Assembly (NCBI RefSeq): GCF_018424605.1
Contig: NZ_QTKT01000008.1
Coordinates: 62,001-126,000 of the forward strand
Direction: 5' to 3'
Length of the DNA: 64,000 nt
DNA from: Marinobacter lipolyticus
Lineage (GTDB): Bacteria > Pseudomonadota > Gammaproteobacteria > Pseudomonadales > Oleiphilaceae
Of this stretch, positions 9,951 to 20,908 are shown in pieces. Under the pieces are notes generated by a model that had not been told where the DNA came from, did not search any database, and was given only the letters and a program-made list of their open reading frames with translations. Positions within the stretch are counted from its first letter, which is position 1; each line of letters begins with the position of its first letter. Position numbers and translations under genes: made by a program.

Positions 9951-12164
9951 GTGACAGCCTCACCCAAGCGGAATTCCAGCGTGGCCGGACAGCCGCAAGC
10001 CACGGTGCGTATTGCCCTGAACCGTCCGTTGCGGCGCCTGTTTGACTATCAGATTCCAGAGCATCTTGAACTGGAGCCGGGGCAACGAGTCAGTATCCCG
10101 TTTGGTCGGCAATCGGCGGTCGGTTTGGTCGTGGAAACCGGTGTCGAACCGCCGGCGGGCATCCGACTGAAAGCGGTGCGTTGCGCGCTTGAACACTGGC
10201 CAGCCCTGCCCGCGGAAACGTTTCGCCTGCTTAGCTGGGCCTCTGACTATTACCAGCATCCCCTTGGGGAATGCCTGTTTACCGCGCTGCCGCCGGCGCT
10301 CAGGCGGGGCCGCCCGGCCGCGGAAAAGCCGGACACCTGGTGGCAGGCCAGCGGACAGCCCGAAGCACTGCCCGCCAACGCCCATCGCCAGAAAGCCCTG
10401 CTGGCCTGGCTCGTCGCGCGCCCCCAAGGCGCACCCGCTTCCGCCATTGTCGCCGCCGGCTTCACCCGCGATCAAATTCGGACCCTGGAGCAACGTGAAC
10501 TGGTGACCGAGACAGCAGCTCCGGCACGCGACCAGACTGCCCCCAACCCGACCAGTATACCCGGCCCCATACTGTCCCCTGCCCAGCAGGCGGCCATTGA
10601 TGAAGTGCCGGGGCCGCAGTCCGGTTTCAGTGCCTCGCTGCTGTTTGGCATTACCGGTAGCGGCAAAACCGAACTGTATCTGCACTATCTGAAGCAGCAG
10701 CTCGACACCGCCGCTCAGGCGCTGGTGCTGGTGCCGGAGATCAACCTCACGCCGCAAACCGTGGCGCGATTCCAGCGTTACTTTGGCGACCGCATTGTGG
10801 TCTGGCATTCTGCCCTGAACGACGGCGAGCGGCTGTCAACCTGGCTGAAAATTCGCAATGGCGAGCCGGTTGTGCTGATTGGCACTCGCTCCGCTGTGCT
10901 CTTGCCGTTCACCAATCTGCGCACCATCATCGTCGACGAGGAACACGACAGCTCCTACAAACAGGGCGAAGGCTTCCGTTACTCCGGCCGCGATGTGGCC
11001 GTCTACCGGGCGCACCTGAACCAATGCCCGGTCATACTCGGCTCCGCCACGCCCTCTCTTGAGTCTTACCACAACGCACTGTCGGGAAAATACCATCTGA
11101 TCCGGCTTGAAGAACGCGCCGGCGATGCCAGCCCGCCCACCATCAACCTGCTGGACATCCGCAGCCGTCCGCTGGAAGGCGGGATGTCCCGCCCTGCCCT
11201 GCAAGCCATTGAAAAGTGCCTGGCCGCTGGTCAGCAGGCCCTGGTGTTTGTGAACCGACGGGGCTTCGCGCCAGTGATGATGTGTTTCGATTGCGGGCAC
11301 ATGGTGGAATGTCCCCGTTGCGACACCCGCATGACCTACCATCGGCGAGACCGGGCCATGCGCTGCCACCACTGCGATTACCAGACCGCGGCCACCGAGC
11401 ACTGCCCGAAGTGCCAGAGCGAGGCGTTCAAGCCGGTGGGTCAGGGCACGGAGCGCACCGAAGACATTCTGGCCAGCCAGTTTCCGGACACGCCCGTGGT
11501 TCGTGTGGATCGAGACAGCACGCAACGCAAGGGCAGCATTCAGGACATTCTCAAACGGGTAAACTCCGGCAAACCCTGCATTCTGGTGGGTACCCAGATG
11601 CTCGCCAAAGGCCACGACTTTCCCAATGTCACCCTCGTGGTGGTGGTCAATGCCGATGGCGGCCTGTTCAGCATTGATTTCCGCGCCCCGGAGCAACTGA
11701 TCCAGACACTGCTGCAGGTCAGCGGCCGCGCGGGACGCGGCGAGAATCCGGGGCAAGTGCTGGTGCAGACCTGCCACAGTGACCACCCTATTCTCCGGTC
11801 GCTGTGCCAGGGCCACTACCTGACCCTTGCTGATCAACTGCTGGCGGAGCGGGAAAGCGGGCTATTTCCACCCTTCCGCGCCATGGCTATCTTCCGGGCA
11901 GAGGCCGACACCATGGAGAAATCCCTGCAGCTGCTCGACACTCTCAAGCCCAAAGCCGGCATCACCGGCATCGACGTTTGGGGGCCGCTACCGGCACTGA
12001 TTGCCCGGCGGGCCGACCGGCACCGGGCTCAGCTGGTGCTGTGCTGCGACAACCGCAAGCGGCTGAATCATGTTCTGGCCTATCTGTGTCAGGAGCTGGA
12101 TCAGCAGAAGCTACAAGGCGGATTGAAATGGATGATTGACGTGGATCCGCAGGAAACCGGCTGA
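9951..12164 (+). CDS. priA: Primosomal replication restart helicase PriA
   Basis: 3'-5' DNA helicase that reloads the replisome at stalled forks. The 737-residue product has the N-terminal 3'BD ([19 protein letters not shown]), Walker [12 protein letters not shown] (about 235) and the DEEH box [11 protein letters not shown]. It also has the zinc module with eight Cys ([14 protein letters not shown], then CHHCDY and CPKC) inserted in the second helicase lobe, and [10 protein letters not shown] plus a VSGRAGRGE motif VI. A GTG start at 9951 gives the right N-terminus. Confidence 0.96.
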   Translation: MTASPKRNSSVAGQPQATVRIALNRPLRRLFDYQIPEHLELEPGQRVSIPFGRQSAVGLVVETGVEPPAGIRLKAVRCALEHWPALPAETFRLLSWASDYYQHPLGECLFTALPPALRRGRPAAEKPDTWWQASGQPEALPANAHRQKALLAWLVARPQGAPASAIVAAGFTRDQIRTLEQRELVTETAAPARDQTAPNPTSIPGPILSPAQQAAIDEVPGPQSGFSASLLFGITGSGKTELYLHYLKQQLDTAAQALVLVPEINLTPQTVARFQRYFGDRIVVWHSALNDGERLSTWLKIRNGEPVVLIGTRSAVLLPFTNLRTIIVDEEHDSSYKQGEGFRYSGRDVAVYRAHLNQCPVILGSATPSLESYHNALSGKYHLIRLEERAGDASPPTINLLDIRSRPLEGGMSRPALQAIEKCLAAGQQALVFVNRRGFAPVMMCFDCGHMVECPRCDTRMTYHRRDRAMRCHHCDYQTAATEHCPKCQSEAFKPVGQGTERTEDILASQFPDTPVVRVDRDSTQRKGSIQDILKRVNSGKPCILVGTQMLAKGHDFPNVTLVVVVNADGGLFSIDFRAPEQLIQTLLQVSGRAGRGENPGQVLVQTCHSDHPILRSLCQGHYLTLADQLLAERESGLFPPFRAMAIFRAEADTMEKSLQLLDTLKPKAGITGIDVWGPLPALIARRADRHRAQLVLCCDNRKRLNHVLAYLCQELDQQKLQGGLKWMIDVDPQETG

Positions 12165-12276
12165 CACTCACGGGCTTTTTGCTTGCGGCCGCACTTTCCG
12201 CGATAATAGCGGCCTTCGATTCCCGGCGGTTTCCCGCCTGACACCCATTCTCCTGCAAACCGAGTCATCCGACAGC

Positions 12277-13962
12277 ATGAAAGAGACCGTATCCGATCTG
12301 CTCCAGTCTGCATTGGCGACACTGCAATCCGAAGGCACCCTGCCTGCGGACCAGTCTTTCAGCCCGCAGGTAGGCAACACCAAGGACAAATCCCACGGGG
12401 ATTACGCCTGCAACATTGCCCTGGTGGCCGCCAAGGCGGCGGGATGCCCGCCGCGCAAACTGGCAGAGGCCCTGGTCGAGCGGATTCCGGCGAGCGCTGC
12501 GGTGGAGAAAGTGGAGATCGCGGGCCCCGGGTTCATCAACTTTTTCATGAGCACTGCCAGCGCCTTCGGCGTGGTTAACACCATTCTGGAAGAGGCAGCG
12601 CAGTTCGGGCGCAATCACAGTGGCCAGGGTGAAAAGGTGCAGGTGGAATTCGTATCCGCCAACCCCACCGGCCCGCTGCACGTCGGCCACGGTCGTGGTG
12701 CGGCCATTGGCGACTGCCTCTGCCGCCTGCTTGAGGCTAACGGGTATGACGTCACCCGGGAGTTTTACTACAACGACGCCGGCGCGCAGATCAACAATCT
12801 TGCGCTGTCTGTGCAGTCACGGGTCAAAGGCCTCACCCCTGACGACGAGAACTGGCCTGCGGACGGTTATCGCGGCGATTACATCGTTGATGTGGCCAAC
12901 GCCTATCTGGCGGGTGAAACCATCACCGCAGACGACCGCCAGGTGACCGGCAAGGCCGATCCGGACGATACCGACGCCATCCGCGACTTCGCGGTTGCCT
13001 ACCTGCGCCGCGAGCAGGATCTTGACCTGAAAGCTTTTGGCGTGGAGTTCGACGTCTACTTCCTGGAGTCCTCGCTGTACGACGACGGCAAGGTGGACGC
13101 CACCGTGAAGCGGCTGCAGGAAAACGGTTACACCTACGAACACGACGGCGCCATGTGGCTGAAAACCACCGAGTTCGGCGACGACAAAGACCGCGTAATG
13201 CGCAAGAAGGACGGCGGATACACCTACTTCCTGCCAGACGTGGCCTATCACCTGGACAAATGGCAGCGCGGCTTCACCACCGTGATCAACGAGCAGGGTG
13301 CGGATCATCACTCCACGGTGACCCGGGTACGTGCCGGGCTGCAGGCCCTGAATGCGGGCATTCCCGCAGGCTGGCCCGATTACGTGCTGCACCAGATGGT
13401 GATGGTGACCCGCTCCGGGCAGGAAGTGAAGATCTCCAAGCGCGCCGGCAGTTACGTCACCGTTCGCGACCTGATTGACGAGGTAGGCCGTGACGCCACC
13501 CGCTTCTTCCTGGCGGCGCGCCGCGTGGATTCCCAGTTGACCTTTGATATCGATCTGGCCCGCTCCCAGACCAATGAAAATCCGGTCTATTACATCCAGT
13601 ATGCCCATGCCCGCATCTGCAGCGTTCTGCGCAAGCTGTCTGAAGAAGGCGTTCACCGGGGCTGGAATGAATGCGTTGGTGACCTGTCCCTGCTGACCCT
13701 GGATGAGGAAAAGGAGCTGGCCAACCAGCTGGCGAAGTATCCGGAGCTGATTGCCAACTCCGCCGCCCAGCGCGAGCCCCACCACCTGACGCATTACCTC
13801 AGGGATCTGGCGGGCCAGTTTCATACCTACTACAACGCTCACAAGGTGTTGATCGAAGATACCGCCGTGCGTGACGCCCGCATCAGCCTCTATCTGGCGG
13901 TGCGGCAGGTGATCGCCAATGGTCTGGAACTGTTGGGCGTCAGCGCGCCTGAAGAAATGTAA
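12277..13962 (+). CDS. argS: Arginyl-tRNA synthetase
   Basis: Charges tRNA-Arg with arginine. The class I signature HIGH is HVGH in [14 protein letters not shown], and the KMSKS-like loop is degenerate (KISKRAGS), as is normal for ArgRS. The N-terminal Add1 domain and the C-terminal DALR anticodon-binding domain (about 445-561) are both present. The start at 12277 ([20 protein letters not shown]) fits the family; an in-frame start 141 nt upstream would add a tail with no homology signs. 561 residues, versus 577 in E. coli. Confidence 0.96.
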   Translation: MKETVSDLLQSALATLQSEGTLPADQSFSPQVGNTKDKSHGDYACNIALVAAKAAGCPPRKLAEALVERIPASAAVEKVEIAGPGFINFFMSTASAFGVVNTILEEAAQFGRNHSGQGEKVQVEFVSANPTGPLHVGHGRGAAIGDCLCRLLEANGYDVTREFYYNDAGAQINNLALSVQSRVKGLTPDDENWPADGYRGDYIVDVANAYLAGETITADDRQVTGKADPDDTDAIRDFAVAYLRREQDLDLKAFGVEFDVYFLESSLYDDGKVDATVKRLQENGYTYEHDGAMWLKTTEFGDDKDRVMRKKDGGYTYFLPDVAYHLDKWQRGFTTVINEQGADHHSTVTRVRAGLQALNAGIPAGWPDYVLHQMVMVTRSGQEVKISKRAGSYVTVRDLIDEVGRDATRFFLAARRVDSQLTFDIDLARSQTNENPVYYIQYAHARICSVLRKLSEEGVHRGWNECVGDLSLLTLDEEKELANQLAKYPELIANSAAQREPHHLTHYLRDLAGQFHTYYNAHKVLIEDTAVRDARISLYLAVRQVIANGLELLGVSAPEEM

Positions 13963-13980
13963 CACGGGATACCTCTGCAC

Positions 13981-14484
13981 ATGTCTCTGAAGTGGATACT
14001 GTCTCTGGCAGCTGTTGGCGGTTTCATCGGCTTTATCGCCTACCTTAATTCGCTGCCGGCCCCCGGCCCGGCCCCACAGGAAGCGGCCAGGCCTGCTCCG
14101 GTGGCACCGGCACCTGCGGAAGCGGAAACCGCCAGCGGCACGGAGGAGAAACAGCGCTATCGGTTCTATGAACTGCTGCCGGAATCGGAAGTGGTTCCGC
14201 CCGAAGTGGAGGAATACACCCCCGGGCCCGCGTCACAGAACTTCACCTACCTGATCCAGTCCGGCTCATTCCGTAGCCAGCAGGACGCCGAGCGTCAGCG
14301 CGCACAGATCGCCTTTCAGGGCCTGCGTGCCAGCGTACAGCGCATAGATCTGGACAGCGGCAGCACCTGGTTCCGGGTCAATGTTGGCCCGTTCACTTCC
14401 CGCAGCCAGATGAACTCGGCCGTCGACAAGCTGGTCTCCATCAACATCGAGCCGCTGGTGAGGAAAGTTCCGAAAGAGGGCTGA
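13981..14484 (+). CDS. SPOR-domain inner-membrane protein
   Basis: Probable septal peptidoglycan-binding protein of the FtsN/DedD type. The 167 residues have a short N-terminus, one transmembrane helix (about 4-24, LKWILSLAAVGGFIGFIAYL), a Pro/Ala-rich linker (about 27-55) and a C-terminal SPOR domain (about 85-163). The SPOR domain begins NFTYLIQSGSFRSQQDAERQ and ends with WFRVNVGPFTSR and a final strand. It lies 18 nt after argS and before hslV, the position of the equivalent SPOR gene in pseudomonads. SPOR domains bind denuded glycan strands at the division site. Confidence 0.85.
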   Translation: MSLKWILSLAAVGGFIGFIAYLNSLPAPGPAPQEAARPAPVAPAPAEAETASGTEEKQRYRFYELLPESEVVPPEVEEYTPGPASQNFTYLIQSGSFRSQQDAERQRAQIAFQGLRASVQRIDLDSGSTWFRVNVGPFTSRSQMNSAVDKLVSINIEPLVRKVPKEG

Positions 14485-14527
14485 CGGCCCTCTTTCATGA
14501 CCAGCCTGTCACCCGACGCCGGCGCCC

Positions 14528-14555
14528 CTTGAAAAACCACCGCCTGCCTCCATAA
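14528..14555 (+). promoter_or_regulatory. Sigma-32 (heat-shock) type promoter of hslVU
   Basis: A perfect CTTGAAA (-35, 14528-14534), a 13-nt spacer and CTCCATAA (-10, 14548-14555), the latter matching six of the seven defined bases of CCCCATNT. It lies 40-67 nt upstream of the hslV ATG. hslVU is heat-shock controlled in E. coli, which makes the match credible. Confidence 0.72.
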
Positions 14556-14594
14556 CTGCTGAATACCGTTTTTCATCAGGCAACTGGAGCCCAC

Positions 14595-15125
14595 ATGACT
14601 ACCATTCTTTCCGTCAGGCGCGACGACGAAGTCGCCATGGCAGGCGATGGCCAGGTTTCCCTCGGCAACACCGTTATGAAAGGCAACGCGCGCAAGGTTC
14701 GCCGGCTCTACAACGGCAAGGTCCTGGCCGGGTTCGCTGGCGGCACTGCAGATGCCTTTACGCTTTTTGAACGATTCGAGGCCCAGCTGGAAAAACACCA
14801 GGGAAATCTCACCCGGGCTGCCGTTGAGCTGGCCAAGGACTGGCGAACGGACCGGGCTCTGCGCAAACTCGAAGCGCTTCTGGCGGTGGCCGACAAAACC
14901 GCTTCCCTGATCATCACCGGCAATGGCGATGTCATCGAGCCCGAGCAGGGGCTGATCGCCATCGGCTCCGGCGGCCCCTTCGCCCAGGCCTCTGCCCGCG
15001 CCCTGCTCGAGAACACCGATCTGAAAGCCAGTGAGATTGTGGAAAAAGGCCTGGATATCGCGGCCGACATCTGCATCTACACCAATCACAATCGCACCCT
15101 GGAAGTGCTTTCCGCCAACGACTGA
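14595..15125 (+). CDS. hslV: ATP-dependent protease subunit HslV
   Basis: Proteasome-like peptidase that forms a double hexamer capped by HslU rings and degrades misfolded and regulatory proteins in the cytoplasm. After removal of the initiator Met, Thr2 (TTILSVRR) becomes the N-terminal nucleophile. The stretch [20 protein letters not shown] carries the conserved catalytic Lys. 176 residues, normal length. hslU follows 12 nt later, and a sigma-32-like promoter is seen upstream. Confidence 0.97.
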   Translation: MTTILSVRRDDEVAMAGDGQVSLGNTVMKGNARKVRRLYNGKVLAGFAGGTADAFTLFERFEAQLEKHQGNLTRAAVELAKDWRTDRALRKLEALLAVADKTASLIITGNGDVIEPEQGLIAIGSGGPFAQASARALLENTDLKASEIVEKGLDIAADICIYTNHNRTLEVLSAND

Positions 15126-15137
15126 TTCGGAGCCACC

Positions 15138-16469
15138 ATGTCTGCAATGACTCCCCGTGAAATTGTTCACGAGCTCAACAAACACATCGTCGGCCAGGAA
15201 GAGGCCAAGCGGGCGGTTGCCATTGCCCTGCGCAATCGCTGGCGTCGCATGCAGCTGGACGCCAGCCTGCGCGAAGAAATTACCCCCAAAAACATCCTGA
15301 TGATCGGCCCGACCGGCGTCGGCAAAACTGAAATTGCACGACGCCTGGCCAAACTGGCGGACGCCCCCTTCCTCAAGGTGGAGGCGACCAAGTTCACCGA
15401 AGTGGGCTATGTGGGCCGGGATGTGGAATCCATCATCCGCGACCTCGCCGACATGGCGGTCAAGATGCTCCGGGAGCAGGAAAAGAAGCGCCATGAACAC
15501 CGGGCGCTGGACGCCGCCGAGGAGCGCATTCTCGATGCTCTGCTACCGCCGGCGCGGGACTTCAAGGAAGACAGCCAGCGTACCGACGGGGAATCCTCCA
15601 CCCGCCAGCTGTTCCGCAAGAAACTGCGGGAAGGCGAACTCGACGACAAGGAAATCGAGATCGACCTGCGCAGTGGCGGTGCCGGCGTCGAGATCATGGC
15701 CCCTCCGGGCATGGAAGAGATGACCAACCAGTTGCAGAGCATGTTCTCCAGCATGTCCGCCGACAAGCGCAAAACCCGCAAGATGAAGGTTGCGGATGCG
15801 CTGAAGCAGGTGCAGGACGAGGAAGCGGCCAAACTGGTGAATGAGGAGGAAATCAAACAGCGTGCGGTGCAGTCGGTTGAGCAGAACGGCATCGTGTTTA
15901 TCGATGAGATCGACAAGGTCGCCAAGCGCTCAGAGAACACCTCCTCCGACGTGTCCCGCGAAGGCGTTCAGCGTGACCTGCTGCCGCTGATCGAGGGCAG
16001 CACCGTCAGCACCAAGTACGGCGCAGTGCGCACTGATCACATCCTGTTCATTGCCTCCGGCGCGTTCCATCTGTCCAAGCCGTCGGACCTGATTCCGGAA
16101 CTCCAGGGCCGACTGCCCATCCGGGTAGAGCTGCAGGCGCTGACGCCGGAAGACTTCAAGCGCATCCTGACCGAGCCGGATGCCTCACTGGTGCAACAGT
16201 ACGAAGCACTGATGGGCACCGAAGGCGTTAAGCTGACCTTTGCCGACGACGCCATCACCCGGATCGCGGAAGTGGCGTGGAAGGTGAACGAAACCACCGA
16301 GAACATCGGCGCACGCCGCCTGCACACGGTACTGGAACGGCTGCTGGAAAGCCTGTCCTACGAAGCTGGAGACGCCGTTACGGACGGCTTTGAAGTCACG
16401 GCGGCGTTCGTGGATGAGAAGCTCGGCGAGCTGGCCGAGGACGAGGATCTGAGCCGCTACATTCTCTGA
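15138..16469 (+). CDS. hslU: ATPase subunit HslU of the HslVU protease
   Basis: AAA+ unfoldase that feeds substrates into HslV. Starts [20 protein letters not shown]. Walker [10 protein letters not shown] (about 56-64), the pore motif GYVGRD (about 91), the intermediate domain (about 110-240), Walker B VFIDEIDK (about 253) and the sensor and C-terminal small domain ending in SRYIL are all visible. The C-terminal tail inserts into HslV to activate it. 443 residues, as in E. coli. Confidence 0.97.
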   Translation: MSAMTPREIVHELNKHIVGQEEAKRAVAIALRNRWRRMQLDASLREEITPKNILMIGPTGVGKTEIARRLAKLADAPFLKVEATKFTEVGYVGRDVESIIRDLADMAVKMLREQEKKRHEHRALDAAEERILDALLPPARDFKEDSQRTDGESSTRQLFRKKLREGELDDKEIEIDLRSGGAGVEIMAPPGMEEMTNQLQSMFSSMSADKRKTRKMKVADALKQVQDEEAAKLVNEEEIKQRAVQSVEQNGIVFIDEIDKVAKRSENTSSDVSREGVQRDLLPLIEGSTVSTKYGAVRTDHILFIASGAFHLSKPSDLIPELQGRLPIRVELQALTPEDFKRILTEPDASLVQQYEALMGTEGVKLTFADDAITRIAEVAWKVNETTENIGARRLHTVLERLLESLSYEAGDAVTDGFEVTAAFVDEKLGELAEDEDLSRYIL

Positions 16470-16485
16470 CGCGGGTTCTGCGTGA

Positions 16486-16528
16486 TGGACGACTGTCGGT
16501 TTAGCAAGGCGAAACCGACAGTCGTCCA
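16486..16528. terminator. Bidirectional terminator between hslU and the patatin-like gene
   Basis: Perfect 17-bp inverted repeat (TGGACGACTGTCGGTTT and its complement) with a 9-nt loop, between two convergent genes. It lacks a long outer T run but has TTT/AAA at the stem tip. Confidence 0.7.
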
Positions 16529-16531
16529 GCC

Positions 16532-17776
16532 TTACTGCGCCCTGGAGAACAGGTGCGTCACATTCTCCAGCCCACTCGCCAGCTTGCCCTTCTGGGCCTG
16601 CTTTTTCCGCCCTTTGGCAACGTACAGCGGCAACATTTCACCATAGAGACTGGTGCTGATGGTGCGTTGCTCATCTTCCAGCCGGTCACGACGCAAGCGG
16701 ATACCGTAACGGGCCAGCTTCGGTTCAAGCTCATCGGCGCGCTTGAGCAAGTCACGACGGGTCATCTGATAGGCGTGCTCGCACACCATGCGCCGTGACT
16801 GGAAGCTGAACACGTTGGAGAAAAACAGTTTGGCGTCGTCCCGGGTGGGCTCGAACAGCAGAATATCCTTATCCGGATAGTCCCGCTTGTACTGGGCAAT
16901 GCCCGACTGCATGCGCGAATACACCATGGTGCGGAACATCTGGGAAAGCAGGTTGGGCATGCCCGAACGGGTCAGCTCGCCGGGCTTCATGGTACCGGCA
17001 CGAACCGCCGCGCTGGCATCAATCGGGACCTGAGGGTTGACCGCAAAGACCAGATCGGCGCCGTCCTCGAACGCCACTGACGCATGCAAGCCCTTGCGCA
17101 GCGTACCGTCCACGTAATAACGGCCATCAATGTTCACCGGCACATACAGCCCCGGCGACGCCGTGCTGGCCTGGATAGCTCGCGATATGGGCACATGGTC
17201 AAAGCCCGGCGCACCGAAACAGACCGCTTCGGTGCTCTCCACGTCGGCGGCAACAACGTAGAGGCTGCGCTTCAACTGACGAAAATCGTTGGTGCGGCCA
17301 AGCATGGTGAAGGCCCGCTGCAGATACTCGTGCAAGCCCTCGTTGTCGAACAGCCCGGCCGGGGCCGCCTGCGCCAGAATGGTCATGGCTTCCAGCAGGC
17401 TCTGATCGTAGGGATTGTTGATAAAGCGACGAATGGCCGTGGTCATCAAACCGGGCACCGCCAGCAGCCGGCTGCCAATTTCCCGCAACGCCGGGCGGTA
17501 GAAAACCTCGGGATGGAACGGATGCACTTCTGCTTCATTGCGCACAAAAATACGGCAAAGCTGGGCCGTGGTCATCTGATTGGCCAGGTTGGCGGCAACA
17601 AAAGAGCCACCGTTTACGCCCACATAAACGTCGATATTGTTGAAATCCAGACCGTCCAGCGCCTCGTCCAGCGCCCGTAACGCACCGATTTCGTAGATCC
17701 CGCCCAGCGGACCACCGCCGCCCAGGGCCAGCCCGATGCGGGGTTTCGATGTGATGTCAGTGGTGGTTGGGGTCAT
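16532..17776 (-). CDS. Patatin-like phospholipase family protein lacking the nucleophile Ser
   Basis: Patatin-fold protein, normally a Ser-Asp acyl hydrolase. The oxyanion-hole motif is intact (GLALGGGGPLGG, about residues 15-26) and so is the catalytic Asp in YYVDGTLRKG. At the nucleophile elbow, where GxSxG is expected, the sequence reads GVNGGSF, so Asn replaces Ser; the codon AAC is clear. The C-terminal region (about 290-414) is basic and helical, with no signal peptide or beta-barrel domain. It may be inactive, or may use the Ser two residues later. Convergent with hslU. Confidence 0.75.
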   Translation of the reverse strand: MTPTTTDITSKPRIGLALGGGGPLGGIYEIGALRALDEALDGLDFNNIDVYVGVNGGSFVAANLANQMTTAQLCRIFVRNEAEVHPFHPEVFYRPALREIGSRLLAVPGLMTTAIRRFINNPYDQSLLEAMTILAQAAPAGLFDNEGLHEYLQRAFTMLGRTNDFRQLKRSLYVVAADVESTEAVCFGAPGFDHVPISRAIQASTASPGLYVPVNIDGRYYVDGTLRKGLHASVAFEDGADLVFAVNPQVPIDASAAVRAGTMKPGELTRSGMPNLLSQMFRTMVYSRMQSGIAQYKRDYPDKDILLFEPTRDDAKLFFSNVFSFQSRRMVCEHAYQMTRRDLLKRADELEPKLARYGIRLRRDRLEDEQRTISTSLYGEMLPLYVAKGRKKQAQKGKLASGLENVTHLFSRAQ

Positions 17777-17881
17777 AGGCGTTCCCGATTGGAGTCCTGT
17801 GCGTTGAGTGCTAACACGTTAACAACGGATTTTAGAGTTCACACCCTATAAATACGGCTTCAAGGGCCAGCCCGCTGGCCG

Positions 17882-20188
17882 TTAGAGTACGGCCTGCTCC
17901 GACCGGCTCTTGCCGGAGGACCTGCCCGGGCGCAAATACCGGCCAAAGCCGGCATTGCGCAACGCCAGATCAACGCAACTTTTAATGACATGAGGCGAAT
18001 CCAGTAGCAGCACATCTTCCAGCAACTGGCTCGCCCATTCACGACTGACACTGCGGATAACCGATTTGACCTTGGACAGACTGGCCGCGTTCATCGACAG
18101 CGAGTCGTAACCCATGGCCATCAGCAGCAGGGCGCCGCCGGGGTCACCGGCAAGCTCGCCGCAGATACCGACCGACTTGCCCACCGAATGGGCGTCCTGG
18201 GCGATGCGCACCAGCGCCTGCAGCACCGCCGGGTGATAGGAATGATAGAGCTGGGCCACGCGCGGATTATTGCGGTCCACCGCCAGCAGATACTGGGTCA
18301 GATCGTTGGAACCAACCGACAGGAAATCGACGCGGTCCGCCAGTTCACGAATCTGATAGACCGCCGCAGGAATCTCGACCATCACCCCCACTTTGGGCAT
18401 GTGGATGTCGTACCCCTCCTCGCGGACCTCGTGATAGACGCGGTAAATCAGGTGGAGTGATTCCTCCACTTCGGAAATATTACTGATCATCGGCAACATG
18501 ATCTGCAGATTATTCAGGCCTTCGCTGGCCTTGAGCATGGCCCGCACCTGCACCAGGAAGATTTCGGGGTGGTCCAGGGTGACCCGGATCCCCCGCCAGC
18601 CGAGGAAGGGGTTTTCCTCCTCGATCGGAAAGTAGGTCAGCGCCTTGTCGCCGCCAATGTCTAGGGTGCGCATGGTCACCGGGCTGGGAGCAAAGGCCTC
18701 GAGCTGCTCGCGGTAATATTCCCGCTGCTCCTGTTCCGAGGGAAACCGGTCCTTGATCATGAACGGCACTTCGGTGCGATACAGACCGATACCTTCGGCA
18801 CCGTGGTTCAGGGACCGGACCACATCGGTCATCAGCCCCGTATTCACCAGCAGCGAGACCCGGTGGCCATCGGTGGTTTCGCAGGGCTTGTCCCGCAGGA
18901 CCTCCAGCCCCTTGATCAGCTCGTCTTCCTCGTCGCAGATTTCCTGGTAATAGGCGCGCAGGTCCTCGGAGGGAGAGGCGAAAATCTGCCCCTCAAAGCC
19001 ATCCACGATCAGATCCCGGCCATCGAGCTGGTTCACCGGAATATCCACCAGCCCCATCACCGTGGGCACCCCCATGGCACGGGCGAGAATGGCCACGTGG
19101 GAGTTACTGGAGCCTTTCACCGACACCAGACCGACCAACTGCCCCTTGGGCACCTCCCCCAGCATGGCCGGCGTCAGTTCCTCACTGACCAGTACGGTGC
19201 GCTCGGGATAAACGAGGTCTTTCTGCTCGCCCTCCTGCAGATGCGACAACAGCCGCCGGCCCAGATCGCGGATATCCACCGCCCGCTCTTGCAGGTAGTG
19301 ATCATCCATCATTTCGAAGTGGCGCACGTACTGCTGCACCACCTGTTTCAACGCACCCTGGGCCCAGAACCCTTCGCGGATCTTGTTGGCGACTTCCCCG
19401 GGCATGGCGTCATCACCCAGCATCCGCAGGTAGACATCAAACAGCGCCTGCTCTTCCGGGCGCAATTGAGATGCCAGTCGGGCCGCCACTCGCTCGATAT
19501 CCTCGCGTACGGCGGTCACCGCGCCGCCAAACAGCTCCAGCTCCAGATCAATATCGTCGGTGGGCTTTTCCGGCACCACATCCAGATCCGCGGCGGGATA
19601 GACCACCACACCCTTGCCCAGCGCCACGCCGGGGGCACCGGGCACACCGTTGAAGCTGACGTCCTTCGCCTCCTCACCGGTGAGCGAGAGGCCGCTGATG
19701 GCGCCGGTCGCTTCGCTGTGGGCAATGACGCCAGCCAGTTGCGCGGAAACAGTAACAAGGAATGCTTCCTCGCCTTCGTCGAAGCACCGAGAGCTTTCCC
19801 GTTGCTGAACGACCAGCACCCCGAGCACGCGGCGATGGTGAATGATGGGGACGCCGAGGAAAGAGCGGAAGCGCTCCTCCCCCGTTTCGGGGAAGTAACG
19901 ATAGCGGGGATGCGAGGGAGCGTCTTCCAGGTTGATCGGCTCTTCACGGGAACCCACCAGACCCACCAGGCCTTCGGAATAGGCGAGACTGACCTGCCCC
20001 ACCGCCTTGCGGTAGAGGCCTTCGGTGGCCATCAGAATATAACGGTTGGTAGCCGGGTCCAGCAGGTAAACGGAGCAGACCTCGGTGCCCATGGCTTTCT
20101 GCACCCGCGATACGATGATATCCAGCGCTTCCTGCAGATCGCGGGCGCTGTTCACCTCTTGTACCAGATTTCGCAGTATGCTCAGCAT
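17882..20188 (-). CDS. ptsP: PEP-protein phosphotransferase PtsP (nitrogen PTS enzyme I)
   Basis: Autophosphorylates from PEP and passes phosphate to NPr (PtsO), linking carbon and nitrogen state to regulation. The 768-residue product has an N-terminal GAF domain (about 1-160), the PEP-utiliser N-terminal domain (about 175-300) and the mobile His domain with the phospho-His in GSSNSHVAILARAMG. The C-terminal TIM barrel follows (EGIGLYRTEVPFM, GWRGIRVTLDHPE, SVGSNDLTQYLLAVDRN). A short 6-bp hairpin directly follows the stop. It lies 30 nt after rppH, a conserved pair. Confidence 0.96.
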   Translation of the reverse strand: MLSILRNLVQEVNSARDLQEALDIIVSRVQKAMGTEVCSVYLLDPATNRYILMATEGLYRKAVGQVSLAYSEGLVGLVGSREEPINLEDAPSHPRYRYFPETGEERFRSFLGVPIIHHRRVLGVLVVQQRESSRCFDEGEEAFLVTVSAQLAGVIAHSEATGAISGLSLTGEEAKDVSFNGVPGAPGVALGKGVVVYPAADLDVVPEKPTDDIDLELELFGGAVTAVREDIERVAARLASQLRPEEQALFDVYLRMLGDDAMPGEVANKIREGFWAQGALKQVVQQYVRHFEMMDDHYLQERAVDIRDLGRRLLSHLQEGEQKDLVYPERTVLVSEELTPAMLGEVPKGQLVGLVSVKGSSNSHVAILARAMGVPTVMGLVDIPVNQLDGRDLIVDGFEGQIFASPSEDLRAYYQEICDEEDELIKGLEVLRDKPCETTDGHRVSLLVNTGLMTDVVRSLNHGAEGIGLYRTEVPFMIKDRFPSEQEQREYYREQLEAFAPSPVTMRTLDIGGDKALTYFPIEEENPFLGWRGIRVTLDHPEIFLVQVRAMLKASEGLNNLQIMLPMISNISEVEESLHLIYRVYHEVREEGYDIHMPKVGVMVEIPAAVYQIRELADRVDFLSVGSNDLTQYLLAVDRNNPRVAQLYHSYHPAVLQALVRIAQDAHSVGKSVGICGELAGDPGGALLLMAMGYDSLSMNAASLSKVKSVIRSVSREWASQLLEDVLLLDSPHVIKSCVDLALRNAGFGRYLRPGRSSGKSRSEQAVL

Positions 20189-20218
20189 GGCGGTTTCAGC
20201 CCGTCATTTCTGTTGATC

Positions 20219-20734
20219 CTATTTGCGCCGGTTCTGCTCGATGCGGTGCCACTGTTCCATGTTGTAGAACAGTCGCGGTGCGAGCTCTCTCAGCGCACGT
20301 CTGTACACTTCGCGTTTGAACGAGACCACCTGCCCCAACGGGTACCAGTAACTCACCCACTGCCAGCCGTCGAATTCCGGCGAATCGGTGCCGTCCACGC
20401 GCACTTGCGCATCCGGCGATAACATCCTCAGCAGGAACCATTTCTGTTTCTGTCCCACACAGACGGGGTGCGAGTTGTGTCGCACCATCCGCCGCGGAAG
20501 GCGATACCTCAGCCAGCCCCGGGTGCAGCTGATGATCTCGACATCCGCCGCACTCAAGCCCACTTCTTCCCCCAACTCCCGATACAACGCGTCTTCCGGA
20601 GACTCGTTGTGTTTGATACCGCCCTGAGGGAACTGCCAGGAGTCCTGCCCTATTCGCCTTGCCCAGAGAACCTCGCCCCTGTGGTTGGCCAGAATGATTC
20701 CGACGTTGGGTCTGAAACCGTCTGAGTCGATCAC
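20219..20734 (-). CDS. rppH: RNA pyrophosphohydrolase RppH
   Basis: Nudix enzyme that removes 5' pyrophosphate from mRNA and so starts decay by RNase E. The Nudix box is visible as [20 protein letters not shown], followed by VGL. The GTG at 20734 ([15 protein letters not shown]) aligns with the MIDDDGYRPNVG start of E. coli RppH and has AAGGA just upstream. Starts further upstream would add 33 residues without family support. 171 residues. Upstream partner of ptsP. Confidence 0.92.
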   Translation of the reverse strand: MIDSDGFRPNVGIILANHRGEVLWARRIGQDSWQFPQGGIKHNESPEDALYRELGEEVGLSAADVEIISCTRGWLRYRLPRRMVRHNSHPVCVGQKQKWFLLRMLSPDAQVRVDGTDSPEFDGWQWVSYWYPLGQVVSFKREVYRRALRELAPRLFYNMEQWHRIEQNRRK

Positions 20735-20908
20735 GGCACAGTCCTTATAAAAGTCGGTGGACCAGCGCAAAAATTCACCGGTCGGATTTGTCCAAGTTGC
20801 TCTCATTCTTACAGAATCCCAAGGGTTCGGCAAACGAAGCCGTCACCTGAACGCCGTGGTAGACTGTTGCCTTTCCCGCAACCCCTGCCAAGACCGGAGG
20901 TAACACCT

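Noticed and set aside
18803..20422. 539-residue open frame antisense to ptsP and rppH
   Set aside because: It mirrors clear PtsP and RppH coding sequence, has no recognisable motif or ribosome-binding site and runs through the ends of both genes. Long antisense frames are expected at this GC content.
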